Of a DNA stretch of 64,000 nt, positions 1 to 11,275 are shown one piece after another. The stretch spans positions 33,480,001-33,544,000 of the forward strand of contig CM114274.1 in NCBI GenBank assembly GCA_050084515.1, read 5' to 3'. A program made the position numbers and the translations under genes. The DNA is from Blasia pusilla. Lineage: Eukaryota; Marchantiophyta; Marchantiopsida; Blasiales. Each line of letters starts with the position of its first letter. Position 1 is the first letter of the stretch. The notes beneath the pieces are model-generated. The model searched no databases, was not told the origin of the DNA, and worked only from the letters and a program-made list of their open reading frames with translations.

Positions 1-215
1 GATACATACGACATTGAGAACACAATACACCATTTCTATAAATAAAACTTTTAGGTAAACCATAAGCTCACGTCTGAAATGGGGAGTATGAGACATAAAG
101 GCAAGTAAGGGGAATGAGAAAGAAGGGAAAGGTGGGGCCCATACTAACAAGTCCTTCCATAGGATGGACATAAATTTACGAACACGGACTTTGTCCATAT
201 GCAACCTTGGGGCCC
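1..215 (-). repeat. MITE-like element, terminal fragment (reverse orientation)
   Basis: Bases 184-206 read, on the minus strand, GGTTGCATATGGACAAAGTC, the same terminal sequence that opens the more complete element at 36055. The adjoining 60-180 stretch matches the reverse of the 36.1-36.2 kb interior (purine-rich, GGGGCCCA, GAAAGAAGGG). The rest of the element would lie left of the window. No coding capacity is seen. Assignment rests on shared termini only. Confidence 0.55.
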
Positions 216-299
216 AAGTAGAAAACACATGTAGTTTGCTCAATTGATGCGCGCAACTATAACAGCTATAATTGTTTCACAGCAGATCGGATAACTTCT

Positions 300-855
300 A
301 CTTGTTGTGAAATTTTTCCTACTACACTTTTTATTTCAGTTGCTAAACACTCTATGTGTAGTTTGTGCTAGTGTTATCGACTCTTCATACAATTTTCTTA
401 TCTACTATGTTGCTCAGTATAGGAGGCTATTGCTTCCTTTTTTATGCCAACATATAGATTATTCAATCAGATTATAGTCTATTTGTGCAATTTTGCCTAG
501 TACACTTTCTATTTCAATTGCTAAACACTATACGTGTAGTTTGTACTAGTGTTATTGACTCTTCATACAATTTTCTTGTCTACTATGTTGCTCAGTATAG
601 GAGGCTATTGCTTCCTTTTTTATGCCAACATATAGATTATTCAATCAGATTATAGTCTATTTGTGCAATTTTGCCTAGTACACTTTCTATTTCAATTGCT
701 AAACACTATACGTGTAGTTTGTGCTAGTGTTATTGACTCTTCATACAGTTTTCTAATATGCTATGTTGCTGAGTATAGGAGGCTACTGCTTCCTTTTTTA
801 TGCCAACATATAGATTGTTTAGTCAGATTATAGTCTATGAAGCCTCAGTGTTGAT
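300..855. repeat. Tandem repeat, about 178 bp x 3
   Basis: The unit containing TGCTAAACAC, TGTAGTTTGTGCTAGTGTTA and GTTGCTCAGTATAGGAGGCT recurs with TGCTAAACAC at 341, 519 and 697, a period of 178 bp. The second and third units are nearly identical; the first and the end of the last diverge slightly. It lies in the AT-rich sequence upstream of the exon at 1408, so it is intronic or intergenic. No ORF is seen in it. Confidence 0.9.
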
Positions 856-1407
856 GGTTTCGAGTAGTTGCATGTTCTACATTCTATACAAAGTTCCATA
901 CAAACAATGTCGCTTCTGCTTTTATTCAAACATGTGTAGCTTGGCTTAATGATGCACTATAGAACTTTCACAAGCTACTATTTGTCATTTTGAAACTCAG
1001 TATTGATATACCATCATTTTTTAATTTCCGAAGGTGTTTTGAAGTTGTGTATGTCTCTCTATAATATTATTTCTTTTCAGATTGCACAACTTGAGTGCTA
1101 GATGTAAATTTTTATGTTTGAGGTACAGTACCTAATTCTTAGTTTTTTTGTCACTAATGAGCCAGCCACTTCTAAGTGATAACACTCCATCAAATTCGTT
1201 CATTCACTCAAAGCTTTGGGCAACCTTTACTCATGTACTTTCCCCATAGGCATAATATGTAAATTTATTTCATTAGGTGATTTATATTATGCCCTTGCAT
1301 CTATTTTTGAGCTCAGAACTCTTTGTCCTGTGTGCTCCACGATTCTCCATGTGTAAAGTTCTTTGCCAAGTTTTACTAATTATGTTGCTTGGATTTTTCA
1401 CATGTAG

Positions 1408-1854
1408 GAGCAAGATGTTGACAACTATTCCTCTGGCAACGGATATCACACTCTAGCAGCTACCATTTCTTTTCAACGCTATGCTCAATACACAAGTGAG
1501 CAAAAAAGACGCCGACTGGCTATACTGAAATCAAGCAAGACTGTTGCGGATACATCAGACACTGCAGAAACAGTATCGGCAACTTTATTTGATGGAGCTC
1601 TTCAAAACATTGCAGTTCTCACAGATCAACTCATAAATTTTGAAGATTATCATCACATACTTCGGAAAGTTATGGAGTATGCTGGAAAAGATTATGGCGG
1701 TCGTGTAAACAAAATCATAGTTGTACATGAACAACTTAGATCAATTAGTACTCAGCTTTCAGCTCTTAGTGACCACTGTGCCAAATGTTATCTTGATGAC
1801 ACTGAGCTCGCACTCCACATTAAGCAGATACTAGAGTTGGCAGCTATGAAGTAG
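1408..1854 (+). CDS. Terminal exon of an unrecognised protein
   Basis: The frame is open for 148 codons from a good acceptor (CACATGTAG, AG at 1406-1407) to TAG at 1852-1854. The predicted peptide is hydrophilic and helical. It starts EQDVDNYSSGNGYHTLAA, has a basic patch (EQKRRRLAILKSS), and ends in a helical stretch with two cysteines (DHCAKCYLDD) shortly before the stop. I do not recognise the family. Length, acceptor and codon content suggest a real last exon of a plus-strand gene whose earlier exons are upstream or outside the window. I found no exon in 1-1400. It could instead be a gene fragment captured by the neighbouring Helitron, whose genes run on the opposite strand. Confidence 0.5.
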   Translation, partial: EQDVDNYSSGNGYHTLAATISFQRYAQYTSEQKRRRLAILKSSKTVADTSDTAETVSATLFDGALQNIAVLTDQLINFEDYHHILRKVMEYAGKDYGGRVNKIIVVHEQLRSISTQLSALSDHCAKCYLDDTELALHIKQILELAAMK

Positions 1855-1904
1855 TTGGCATATCAAACTGTACTTTTCATTATAGCAGTTTGTCTACATG
1901 GTGT

Positions 1905-2078
1905 ATGGCACTCCCTCCTCCCTCATTGCTCCTCTCATCCTTGCCTTGCCTTCCATCATGGACTATAAGTGTGGGTCCCATCTCTTGGAACCCATGTCCA
2001 TGGACATATCTAGACATGTCTATCCATGTCCATCTTAAGAAAGGACTTGTCCATTTTTGTGCAACCATGGTGGGCCCG
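1905..2078 (+). repeat. MITE-like element, right-half fragment
   Basis: CCTTGCCTTGCCTTCCATCA, GACTATAAGTG and GGACTTGTCCATTTTTGTGC, followed by AACC, match the right half of the element at 36.2-36.38 kb in order and orientation. The left terminus is absent. Short ORFs here on both strands are by-products of the repeat. Confidence 0.6.
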
Positions 2079-2246
2079 CATGTGGCTTAACATATTGCTC
2101 TCTCAAACAGAGACAAACAAGCCACAAAAAAATTGATAAGTAATAGGCACAGAAAAAAGTCTACCAATTGAAGGAGGGGCCAAAATTAATACAATATTGC
2201 AATAAACCTCAATAAGTTCAACACTTTATGTGCACTTCCGCTTGTT

Positions 2247-2516
2247 TCAAGATTCTGGAAGTACGGATCCCACGTATGACAAGCCGTCAGTACCCATCTG
2301 GAATGTTGTGGTCCACTTACTAGGTGAGCCTTTCTCAATATGCGGCAGTGTAGTTGCCATCTGGTCAGGAACACTGACTGAGCTAGCTCCAAGCTCATAT
2401 GAACATGATAGAGTGCCGTTATCTTGGAGTGTCCTCAATCGTGTGAGCAAATGTGTTGCTTTATCAGAGCTCAGTGAGATCAACATCTGGACCGGTAACT
2501 TCATTATTACCCTCAA
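2247..2516 (-). CDS. Helitron-associated ORF, copy A (function unknown)
   Basis: This 89-codon ORF aligns without gaps over about 35 residues to the ORF at 45699-46226, which sits at a similar place downstream of the second Helitron helicase. The shared pattern is M-[KH]-L-P-x2-M-L, then K-A-x2-L-x2-R-[LM]-x-T-x2-D-[ND]-G-x2-S. Two copies downstream of two Helitron helicases on the same strand suggest an accessory ORF or captured exon travelling with this Helitron family. It ends within sequence that also reads open on the plus strand, but the conserved frame is minus. No catalytic motif is recognised. Confidence 0.5.
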   Translation of the reverse strand: MRVIMKLPVQMLISLSSDKATHLLTRLRTLQDNGTLSCSYELGASSVSVPDQMATTLPHIEKGSPSKWTTTFQMGTDGLSYVGSVLPES

Positions 2517-2529
2517 TTCTTGAAATTAA

Positions 2530-3445
2530 TCAAGTTTTATCCCACTTTTTAATCATGTATAGTAGACCGCAGCTTGCTGCCTGGTTAGGTCAACCTTGTT
2601 GAACTGAACTCCCTTATGTTTCATGACTTCTTTCTGGATACCACGGATAGAATGTTGGAGTTAATCAACATATGCATACTTAATTGCAAAGTAATTGAAC
2701 ACGTGCATAAGTCCACTGGTTATTCAGTGCACATACCTCTTGCAGCGGGCTAATTTCTCAATTCACAAAATGATGTTGCTCAGGCCTTCCTTTCATCAAT
2801 CATCCGACTCATTTGTCGACTGGAAATATCGTCACCCTAGTGTAAGTGATCTAGTCCTAAACTGTTTGCATAATTTAACTAGGCGTCGGTTGGTGGAACA
2901 ACTTGAACACTAGGTTCCTCCAAAAGATCAGGCATGTCATCGAGTATCATTTGGGCAAAGTTTACACATGACTTTAATACCTGATAACAAGTTGATTAGT
3001 AACATGATTAAGTATGGTGGATGAGAGTGAATTGTTGATACAACTTCAGTTGTATAAATTGGTTGATTTGGAGAGCAAGAGTGCATTTTGCAGTTTAGTA
3101 GTGCTCAATAATTATTTAAGCAATGGTGGCAATACTACAAACGTGATTACTACGCTGGTTTTGGTGATCAACACTCTGAGGCGACTACTGTGCCGCTGGT
3201 AAAGGATGAAGGTAATCATCCGAGCTACTATCGCTCAAGAAGATGGTGCCTGGTTGTGCTACAGAGGATGGAGCAGAAGTTGGAGCTTGGTTGGCTGCTG
3301 TTGAATTTGGGCCAATAGACCTCCTCCCCTTAGTCTTTGCAGATTCGTTGCCAATCGCAATTTCAGCTACAGTCATTCAAAGTTAGTTGTAGATGTACCT
3401 AAACTAGATGTCACTATTCTACTTGCCCAAAAACATGGAAATCAG
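2530..3445. other. Interval with no convincing gene
   Basis: Several ORFs of 60-75 codons occur on both strands. A minus-strand one at 3185-3376 has low-complexity Ser/Pro/Asp content (FLSDSSSDDYLHPLPAAQ) and could be a tail exon of the adjacent Helitron gene, but I have no conserved counterpart for it. Nothing else is recognised. Confidence 0.4.
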
Positions 3446-3449
3446 GAGG

Positions 3450-4226
3450 AGTCAGTTTACCAATAATGCGTAGGTGTTGTCTACTCTTGACTCTTGAAAG
3501 CATCACACACACACAAGGCCGGGAGCGAAAGCTGCTTTGATCACTAGCAAACACCCACCATCAAGTGTGAGACCTTGGCTCTTGTGGGCAGTCATGGCAT
3601 ACCCAAGTACTAGTGGAAATGTTTTCTTATGGTATTTCTGGTCAGGACCATATCGAAGAGTTGCAAAGTTGGTTCTACTAATTCTCATGACGCTATTATT
3701 TGAGTGCAACATGATTGTGATGGAAACCATCTCTCCTTATTTGTAGTTGCAATCCAGGACTGTTGCAGAGGCACCATTAGCTGCTTGGTTTTTTAGATCA
3801 ACATTAGAGGTGAGCAAGACTTTGCAACCAATAGCAATAAACTGTACCTGGTGGAAAGTTGAATTTGATATCCAATCATGAAATTGAGAATTAGGAGGTG
3901 CGTTTGTGGAGATGTGGATAGGGATTATTGAACCGGAGCCATGTAACCTCCGCAAAGATACAACATCAAATAGTTCAACGTTAGCCCGGTTTCAGCATAT
4001 GATCTGAGTATCTTCCTGTATGAAATCCACACGAGCATCCTCCTCAAGAAAGAAACTAGCAAGACAATCAACAATCTGCTATTCGGTCACTTTTTTGACC
4101 CAGATTTATGATAGGAACAAGAGCAGCTCAATATCGCCACTATGCCTCATAGGTGAAGATAACTCATACTTGTGTAATGAACTGAAAAATAGAGAAGAAT
4201 ATATATGACAGGCAAGGCACATAGGA
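3450..4226 (-). pseudogene. Helitron-1 helicase, C-terminal part (separated by gypsy insertion)
   Basis: This is the 3' half of a Helitron RepHel protein, the PIF1-type superfamily 1B helicase that unwinds DNA in rolling-circle transposition. From high to low coordinates it encodes a degenerate zinc-like CxxCH region near 4205, the segment before motif V (GCKVLLTSNVDLKNQAANGA) and the C-terminal signature TFPLVLGYAMTAHKSQGLTL, followed by FAPGL. These match the intact order in the second Helitron at 46.7-47.5 kb. The frame is broken between about 4000 and 4200 and again near 3730. Its missing N-terminal half lies at 26038-26780. The codons flanking the gypsy insertion realign with the second Helitron (ANP then CxxCH), so the two pieces were one gene. 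Confidence 0.85.
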
Positions 4227-6360
4227 AGGATATGTCATGACCATACGGATTATGTCGTAGAGACCATACCTTATGTAGGGCCGTAGTTCCTAGGTAGGGA
4301 TCCGGTTTCATACATAGGGTTGGGGGTTACTCCGTTGAGGGTGAATTTTCCAGTAGGGCCCATCCTTAGGTTGGAGGGTATAGTGTGGATTGTACTCAAA
4401 GAATAGTTAGTTCTTTGAGTTGAGTTTGTTGCGTTGGGAGTTAGCCTTGGTAGTGAGTAGAGCTCTTGGCTATGGTGGTTTCTGCAAGCTTCGACCTCGA
4501 TTCTCCCGTTGTGGAGTGGGTTTGGCTCGATTGTATATGATTCTTTACGTGTTTAATGATAGTAGGTCTTTCACGGATTTCTTTCAAAGAACTAGAGTAG
4601 ATCGATGGTAGCTTTGATCGTGGATTAGTAGGATCTGGTTAGGGCTGATTGTGTACTCAACCGTGAATGTTTGTGGCTTGTGGCCTATGTTGGAGGTGTG
4701 TATCTGGTGCGGGGTTGGTTGGGAAAGAAGCACCTTGCTAAGAGATTTCCAACGCACTTTAGATCGCCAAATTTCGTTGAGGGAGTTGGAAGTTATCAAA
4801 GATTGAAGATTCTGGTTCGTGTTCGACGGTTTTCTGATGTGGAGAGCTTGGACTGCGGAAGCTCTGTTGAAGTTCATCCAGATCGGGTGAGAGGTTCCTA
4901 TTGCTACCTCTATTGTGATCTCATGTTGATCATGTGAAGCTATTTTCTTGAGTGTGTGGAGCGGATTACTGCTATGGTGAAAGAGTGTTGCAGATTTCTG
5001 GGTGGATGAATATGGGCGGAAGCGTTGTCGGATTTGCGATTCTGGAGGTGTATAGACAACAAGTTTGTCTGATTTTTAGCTCAGAGTGCAAAGCTTGGTT
5101 GTAGCTGATTTTTAATGGAGAGATAGCTATGGTGGCCAATTGAATTCTTGTCCAAATAGATTCAATTTTGGTGAAGGATTTGTGGAGTAATTGTTGGTCA
5201 AAATTTTGCGGACTAGCTCAAGGTTTGCTATGGTGGAGAGCAGATTGGAGGGGCTGGTTGGTTGGTGACTTGTCCGTTGTTGGAGACGCCTATCCCATTG
5301 GGGGCGCCCTGATTGGGCCTCTCTCCATAGTGAAGCATAGCAAAGCGTGGCGATAGGGGCATGTCTCGGCATTTTGAGGCTTCGAGGCAACTTGTGGTAG
5401 CTCGGGGCGAGTGGGCGTGAGAGGTGGAGTAAGGAGCAAGGAGCAAGCAAGCAAGCCTTGCTTGCTTGGGCGTGAGGCAGTTTTTGAGTTGAGTGTTGCA
5501 TAACTGGTCACCCATCTTTGGGCTATTCTGCTTGGAAGACGCTTAACTGCTGAGTACTTAACTATGCCAGTGTACACACTTGTGTAGCTCATTTGGTGTT
5601 ATTTGGAGATGCGTTAGGTGCTTTTCTGCATCTTGGGTTTTTGGTTGATGGACCTCTAGCGCATAGTACGGTGTGACCTCTCCATGCAGGTGACATTTTT
5701 AGGTGCTGCGAGTGCGACTAGCACGTCATCGACCACCGGCGGAGTAGCTATTGCGTTAGAATTGTGTGGTTGGTTCTGGGGATTCAAGGGGAGCCACTTT
5801 TGGTGGATTGTGTTATCTTGATTTCCGTTTCGTATTTCCATTTGCGATTGGAGGGTTGTCATTGGACTTCCTGTGTTTGGATCCCCTCCATCGTTGCTTC
5901 TTGCTTGCGCGCCCATTGTTAGGGCTGACACTAATTTCCAGAGTAGTATTACTCCTGTGTGCTACTAGTAGTGAGGCTGGAGTGATGACCAGTCACACTA
6001 CATTTGTTTCTCTCATGATGAGACTAGAGTGATGACCAGTAGACCGTGGAAGGCTTCTTGTGGTGATGACAGGTTAGGTTACCCACACCTATAGCTAATA
6101 GGGCTAGAATGGTACAGCGACATCGACGTAACTTGGTTACTTAGAGGTGGTGATTTGGTGGTGGTGCGGCATCGGCGTTGGTCATCACAAAGCTGTCTGG
6201 TGGTTTGGTTGGGGACCGTGGTGCGGACAGTGGTGGTTTTACATGGAGTGGATTGAGGTATCGGCTACCTTTTCCACTTCCGATGGTTGATGAAGAGAAG
6301 GACGAGGGTGTTCCAAACACCAAGTCTTCTACATTGTTATCGAGTGTTGCCGCTCCATTG
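4227..6360 (+). other. 5' non-coding part of the Ty3/gypsy element
   Basis: About 2.1 kb precedes the gag-like frame. It is G/T-rich on this strand, like the rest of the element. It should hold the 5' LTR, primer-binding site and leader, but I see no counterpart of it in the 270 bp after the last gypsy ORF and no convincing TGG-type primer-binding site. Open frames of 60-120 codons here (for example 5127-5501 minus) look like strand-composition artefacts. Confidence 0.5.
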
Positions 6361-6369
6361 ATTTGGGAC

Positions 6370-7725
6370 ATGGACGGGATGTATGGGGCCATGAAGGGCC
6401 CACGATGATACTCAGGTGCAGTGGGCACCATTGAGTTAGAGGACTTCATTCAAGAGTTTGACACGTGGTGTGATATGCAGATGTTGCGGAACGCCACGTT
6501 GTTTACACCCTTCTTGGCTTGGAAGGGGTTGTTTCAGCACTTGAAGGGACCACCCATGGATGATAACCATGAGTTTAGGAGGGACCATCTTGCTGAGATT
6601 GAGGCGTGGAGACAACATTGGTCTCCAAGCTATGTGTCTATCACCCATGGTGGTATTGCTAGTAGTGCTCTTACTGTGTCAGCCAGCCCGACGTTGAGTG
6701 GTGCGAGTACAAGCCGGAGTAGGGGTACTAGTGGAGGTACCACTAGGGGTACCGTTGGAGGTACTAGTGCCCCACCATCATTCAGCCCTGTTGCAGAGTT
6801 CTTCAAGAGGTTGAAGAAGAACTATCAAGGATTGAAGACAGAGAAGTAGAGGAGTCTTCAGGAATTTGAGCGAAAGACTGGCGAGAGTCTTCGTGAGGCA
6901 TACACTTGTATGCGACGTTTGATTCCAGTTACCTAGGGTGTGACTAAGGCTCAGGCAGTCGAGTTTTGGTATGGGATCTTGGAGAGAGAGTTGCGCCGTA
7001 GGGTACGTGATGCTACTCTTATGAGTGATGATTCTTCTACATGTGTTTGCTCTATCTGAGAAGATTGAGCTTAACATGGTGGAGGAGAGGATGGTGACAT
7101 CTACATTCAGTAGGGATACATCTACTACTTCTCGTGTGCAGCAGTCCACCTCACAGTCTCGTAGTAGTGGTGGTGGTAGTAGTAGTGGGAGTTGTGGGGG
7201 GTACACAAGATCTCAGGTCCTAAAGGGACACTTGCGCAGAGACCATTGCCTTCATTTGCTGCCCCGCAGCAAGGAGAGTCATGTTGGACATGTGGAGGTG
7301 ATCATGTTAGGAGGTTTTGTCCCCAAGAGGATGGGGGACGGGCTTTGGAGGATGGACCTTATGATCATTGTGGGAGACCAGGTCATCCTCGAGAGCGTTG
7401 CTTTGATCTTCATCTAGAGTTGAGATAAGGCCGCGGCCGTGGTGGAGTAGCTCCGAGAGGCCGAGGTGGTAGGGGCGGTAGAGGTGGACCAGCGGTTGGA
7501 GAGCCTACGGTGGCTGCCCCTGCCACTACAACAGAGTCAGCTATGGCTGCCAGGATTGAGCAGTTGGAGCAGAGGTTGGCTACTATGGCTGGTATCCAGC
7601 ATAGAACAGGTTCGGGAGCAGGGGCTTCCATTTCTTATGGAGGGAATGATCTCTCTTATATGGCGAGTGCATCACAAGTTGAGGCATCAGCTGCAGTTAC
7701 GAGAGGAGCCACTTGAGCGTCAGAA
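6370..7725 (+). pseudogene. gag-like polyprotein with zinc knuckle
   Basis: The capsid-like part (about 6421-7080) contains EDFIQEFDTWCDMQ and FERKTGESLREAYTCMRRL, resembling the retrotransposon gag family. Gag packages element RNA into cytoplasmic particles. It is followed by a Ser/Gly-rich linker and two knuckles near 7285-7410: CWTCGGDHVRRFC fits CCHC spacing, while YDHCGRPGHPRERC has Tyr in place of the first Cys. A Gly/Arg-rich stretch (7430-7490) and a short coiled coil (MAARIEQLEQRLATM) follow. The frame is interrupted by TAG at 6847 and near 6934, TGA near 7060 and 7714, and TAA near 7426. Most stops fit C-to-T change of CAG or CGA codons. Confidence 0.75.
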
Positions 7726-8480
7726 CCACGTGGTGCTATTGTGGAGTTGGACCCATTGAGGGGTGAGGCTAGGAGGCAGGCTAGGCTTCCCCAGTCATTC
7801 TTGTTGTCTAAGGTGCTTAGGACTCCATCCTTGGTTCCTACGTAGCCTATTGAGAATACAATGGTGACTGAGGCATCTACATTGCGTGTAGTAGACATGG
7901 ATGCAGCATCCAGTGCAGTATTGCGGATGGCAACTTCAGTGTTGGGATCCCCATTATTTTCAGCCACTAAGTTGATGGCCTTAGGAGTTGACTTAGCTCC
8001 TGTATTTCAGCTAGCAATCACGTTGTGTGAACGTGGGAGTGTTACTGCTACACGTGCTCAGGTGGATGAGGGTGTTGCGGTGGAGCAACCCTCTATGTCA
8101 GGTGTAGCATTGATTACTAGTCCTACTTGGCAGGAAGCAGCGGCGAAGATGGATGCATTACCAGCCCGGCCAACCATTGATCGTGAGAGGATTACACCTG
8201 GTGTATGTATGTTAGACAGTTGGAGTGGGATATTTCGATTGGTGAGTCCTACATGACAAGTGTATAGACCATATAGAGTCTTGTTAGACTCTGGTGCCCA
8301 ACCTTTGATGTTGGGAAAGGCGGCATGTATTGGTTTGGGTATTCGGAGGTGAGAGCTTGAGCCTTGCCCATTCCAGATTCAGACATTACTTGGAGGAGCC
8401 AGTGATAGGTCTCATTTCATGACACGGGAGAAGTTGTCTGTACAATTGAGACTAGATTATGCGACTGATAGCTCCAGGTT
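7726..8480 (+). pseudogene. Aspartic protease region of gypsy, 5' part (cut by MULE-1)
   Basis: The aspartyl protease active-site motif appears as VLLDSGAQPLML at about 8278-8313 (DSGA triad). In this family the enzyme dimerises and cleaves the Gag-Pol polyprotein. The frame then runs through FMTREKLSVQLRLDYATDSS into the 10-bp target site of MULE-1 (8471-8480). TGA codons at about 8256 and 8351 and a TAG near 7842 interrupt it. The reading frame resumes in register at 20948 if the MULE and one target copy are disregarded. Confidence 0.75.
8471..8480. repeat. Target-site duplication, left copy (MULE-1)
   Basis: GCTCCAGGTT lies directly before the left end of MULE-1. It matches GCTCTAGGTT at 20938-20947 at 9 of 10 positions. 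Mutator-like elements usually make 8-11 bp duplications. Confidence 0.85.
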
Positions 8481-9154
8481 GGGGGTTGGTATTCTGGCAG
8501 GAGAGAGTAAGAGAGGAGAGGAAGAGAGGAGAGTCTCTCTTCAAAAAAAAGGGCCAAATCCGTCTCCTCTCTTCAAAACTTTTTGACATATTTGAAATTT
8601 TCGTTTGCTTTCAAATTCAGGAAATCTTTAGAAGAGAGTAGGTAGTGGTCCACATTTGGCCCTAAAAAAACCTCCTTTTTCCTGGGGGAGAAAAAAAAGT
8701 AGACATCATAAGACCACTACAAACATTTTTCCATCACTCTCCATGGGAGCCTAAGTTTCTTAACATTACCTGTCTCGGTCTACAAAAAGCAGTGCCCATG
8801 GGTATTTTTGTTGGAGGACCACCCGGATGCCAACCTCTCTTTTTGCAGGCATTGTTGCCTGCATCATGGCCTCCCCTGAATTGCCCCATAACCAACTTTC
8901 TGTTGGTTATGAATGATGTCTGCTCAAGACCAAATTTGTGAAATGTGAACACATGAGAGGATAATTGAACCAAAAGATTGTTAGCTGTTTGGAGTAAAGA
9001 GGAACTGATGTCCCTTCATTCAGATCCTAAGGCTGAGAAACCGAGAAGCTGCACCCCTCCCAACCCGTAAGAAAGCTCACCATAAGAAAGGAAAGATTTA
9101 GAAGTGATTTTCTTCCACCCTGCACCCACGACGATCTAACAGGTTGGGAATCCG

Positions 9155-10240
9155 AAATGGAAATCCGGCAGGTAGTAGGAATCCTGCACATCTTAGACAA
9201 GAAAAGAAGCCTACAACTGGTTTGACGAATGTAGGGGAACGAGCCAAACGTTAAGAAGCCCGCCACAATGCGTCAAAAGTTGGTCTCACAGGGAAAGAGT
9301 CCGATCACTCAAGCAATCAACCTATCGGAATCCGACAGCTTGGGGGGAAATGGTTAAAAAGTTGCAGTGGGCAAAAAGCAAAAAGTTGCAGCCTGTCGGA
9401 ATCATACGGGTTGCAAAATTTTAATTTTGAGTAGCTAAAAGAACACAATCCACAAGTCCAACAAAATATTTCAGCAAACTTTTACAAACACCATTATGGG
9501 TTGAAAAAATCTCGTCCTTTATTACCTCCGAAGGAACTTCGGAAATGTACAATTGACCTAGTCTATGATTTCTTCAGCCTCGTCATCTACAAATTTACTC
9601 CTAACTCTCTCGGTGATTGAGTACAAAAGGAATGTCCTGGGATACAAGTGGCTCCTCGGCCAATTGTAGACGGGGATCGAAAATGTTGGCGGTCGAGAGT
9701 CTTGCCCCCCTAAGTACGCCATAACGGTCCCATGTAACCTGATTTGAGTCCCACCGCCTTCCTCGGCAGTATACCTTGTACGCTCTGCAATGTGACACCC
9801 ATCCAGTATCAATATGTGCTCCGTCCTTGGTAATACCATGATGGCAATCGCAGGTAGTAGGAATCCAACACGCCGAGAGAGAAGAAAAGAAGCCTACGCT
9901 GCCTTTTACGAGTTGAGGGGAAGGTGTCAAGGGAAGAAGCCCGCCACACTGCCTCTTAAGTTGGACCAACAGGGAAAGAGTCCGATCAGGCAACCTGTAG
10001 GAATCCGACAGGTTGCCTGGAAGTGGTGAAAAGGTGCTGTGGTCAAAAAGTGAAAAGTTGCAAGGAGGAGAAATCCGACGGGTTGCAAACTAGAAGTCCG
10101 CGGAGTACATAGACGATCACATTCGAAAAGACATAAAAAATGTTCAGCAAACTTTTACAAGCACCACCATCGTTCGAAAAAATCTTCTCCTTTATATCAT
10201 CCGAAAAAATCTCGGAACTGTACATTTGATCTATTCTATG
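9155..10240. repeat. Tandem duplication of about 680 bp near the left end of MULE-1
   Basis: CAGGTAGTAGGAATCC at 9169 recurs at 9851. TCAGCAAACTTTTACAA at 9471 recurs at 10144. The sequence around 9560 (GATTTCTTCAGCCTCGTCAT) has a relative at 10239 (GAAATCTTTTGCCTCATCAT). MULE-2 has only one copy (49.8-50.25 kb), so the duplication is private to MULE-1. The two units have diverged visibly, so the event is not recent. Confidence 0.7.
9558..9815 (-). pseudogene. Conserved small ORF downstream of the ParB-methyltransferase gene (MULE-1)
   Basis: The peptide HIDTGWVSHCRAYKVYCRGR, followed by RWDSNQVTW, is shared with MULE-2 (50.2-50.5 kb) at most positions. Both copies end in an acidic tail RVRSKFVDDE[A/V]EEIID before TAG, but the tail is in another frame here, so this copy is shifted near 9610. 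It lies just 3' of the stop of the methyltransferase gene. That stop overlaps a GTGAG donor-like sequence in both copies, so this may be a fifth exon; I could not find an acceptor that keeps phase convincingly. No known domain is recognised. Confidence 0.45.
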
Positions 10241-10915
10241 AAATCTTTTGCCTCATCATCAAAAAACTCCCTACTCCAAACGCTGCAGTCAAGCTGGGTC
10301 GTTGAGTTCTTTGAGCTCACTTGTCATCGTCTGAGAGCTCTTGCAAAATTACTTTCGGCCTTGCCCTCCCGATTTTTGGAATCGTTGGAAGTGACGATGG
10401 AGTCACAACCAATGGTGGGTCTGGAATCGGAGCTCTCGGCTTCGGTGGAGAGTTGTACGCCCCAACGAGCCTTTCGTATTCTGCCTTTGCCTCCTTGCAA
10501 AGGTCAAACAGTTCCTGCCTTCCCTCGAGGCAGAGAATGTTCCTGCCACTCTGCCAGGCGCCTTTGATACTTGCCCCTGAAAGTCCCACTAAGTCAAACA
10601 CCAAGTCACCCGGCCTTGAGCAGAGCTCGATGAGCATTTGCATCAGGGCTGGCGATTTTTCCCTTCCTCCCAGAAGTGGGTATGTCTTGTCTTGCATGTA
10701 AATTCCCGGGGGGGAATTGTACAAACTATCTAAGCTGTACCCATCTGAGCATGGATCCACATGATCCTGGATCTTGAACACTTGGAAATTGTGCTCGGGC
10801 CGAACGAAGCAGTACACGTAGGAGTGGTCCATCTGTAAAGAAGCACGTTGGAAACAATGTCAGCAACTAAAGAACTCGGCTTGAGAACTTTTTGAATAAC
10901 TAACTTTGGATCAAT

Positions 10916-11275
10916 CTATCGGAGTCCGACGGGTTGGTTAGGGACAAAAAAACCCGTGGGGCTCTCCGTTGTTTTTGTCCGTGAGCAACCCGTTGAAAGG
11001 CGACGGGTTGCTGGCCTAGAGCAGCCCATGCTTGGCTGAGAGCAACCCGTCGCTATCAGACGGGTTGCAGCTTTCCGGAAACACAGGGAAAAACCAAAAG
11101 CAACTGCAACCCGTTGGGTTCCGACGGGTTGCAAGTACACCACGGTTTTCCTTGTGTATGTGGGAAAGATGCAACCCGTCGTTTAGGAAACCGACGGATT
11201 GCTCTCAACCGAGCATGGGCTGCTCTAAGCCAGCAACCCGTCGCCTTCCGACGGGTTTCTCACGGACAAAAACAA
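10916..11275. repeat. Palindrome array in intron 3 of the MULE-1 ParB-methyltransferase gene
   Basis: About eight full or half copies of the CAACCCGTCGGA / TCCGACGGGTTG family occur in the intron 10833-11351. Several are in diverged form (CAACCCGTTGAAAGGCGACG, CAACCCGTCGCTATCAGACG). Two segments of the array are themselves inverted around 11090, each containing AGCATGGGCTGCTCTA or its complement, giving a larger stem. No copy extends into the flanking exons. Confidence 0.85.

Noticed and set aside
5127-5592. Overlapping minus-strand ORFs of 95-124 codons
   Set aside because: They lie in the 5' non-coding part of the gypsy element, have low-complexity Ser/Pro/Leu content and no conserved motif.
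9601-9993. Full 130-codon ORF as one protein
   Set aside because: Only the part from HIDTGWVS onward is conserved in MULE-2. The upstream part is translated palindrome and duplication sequence.
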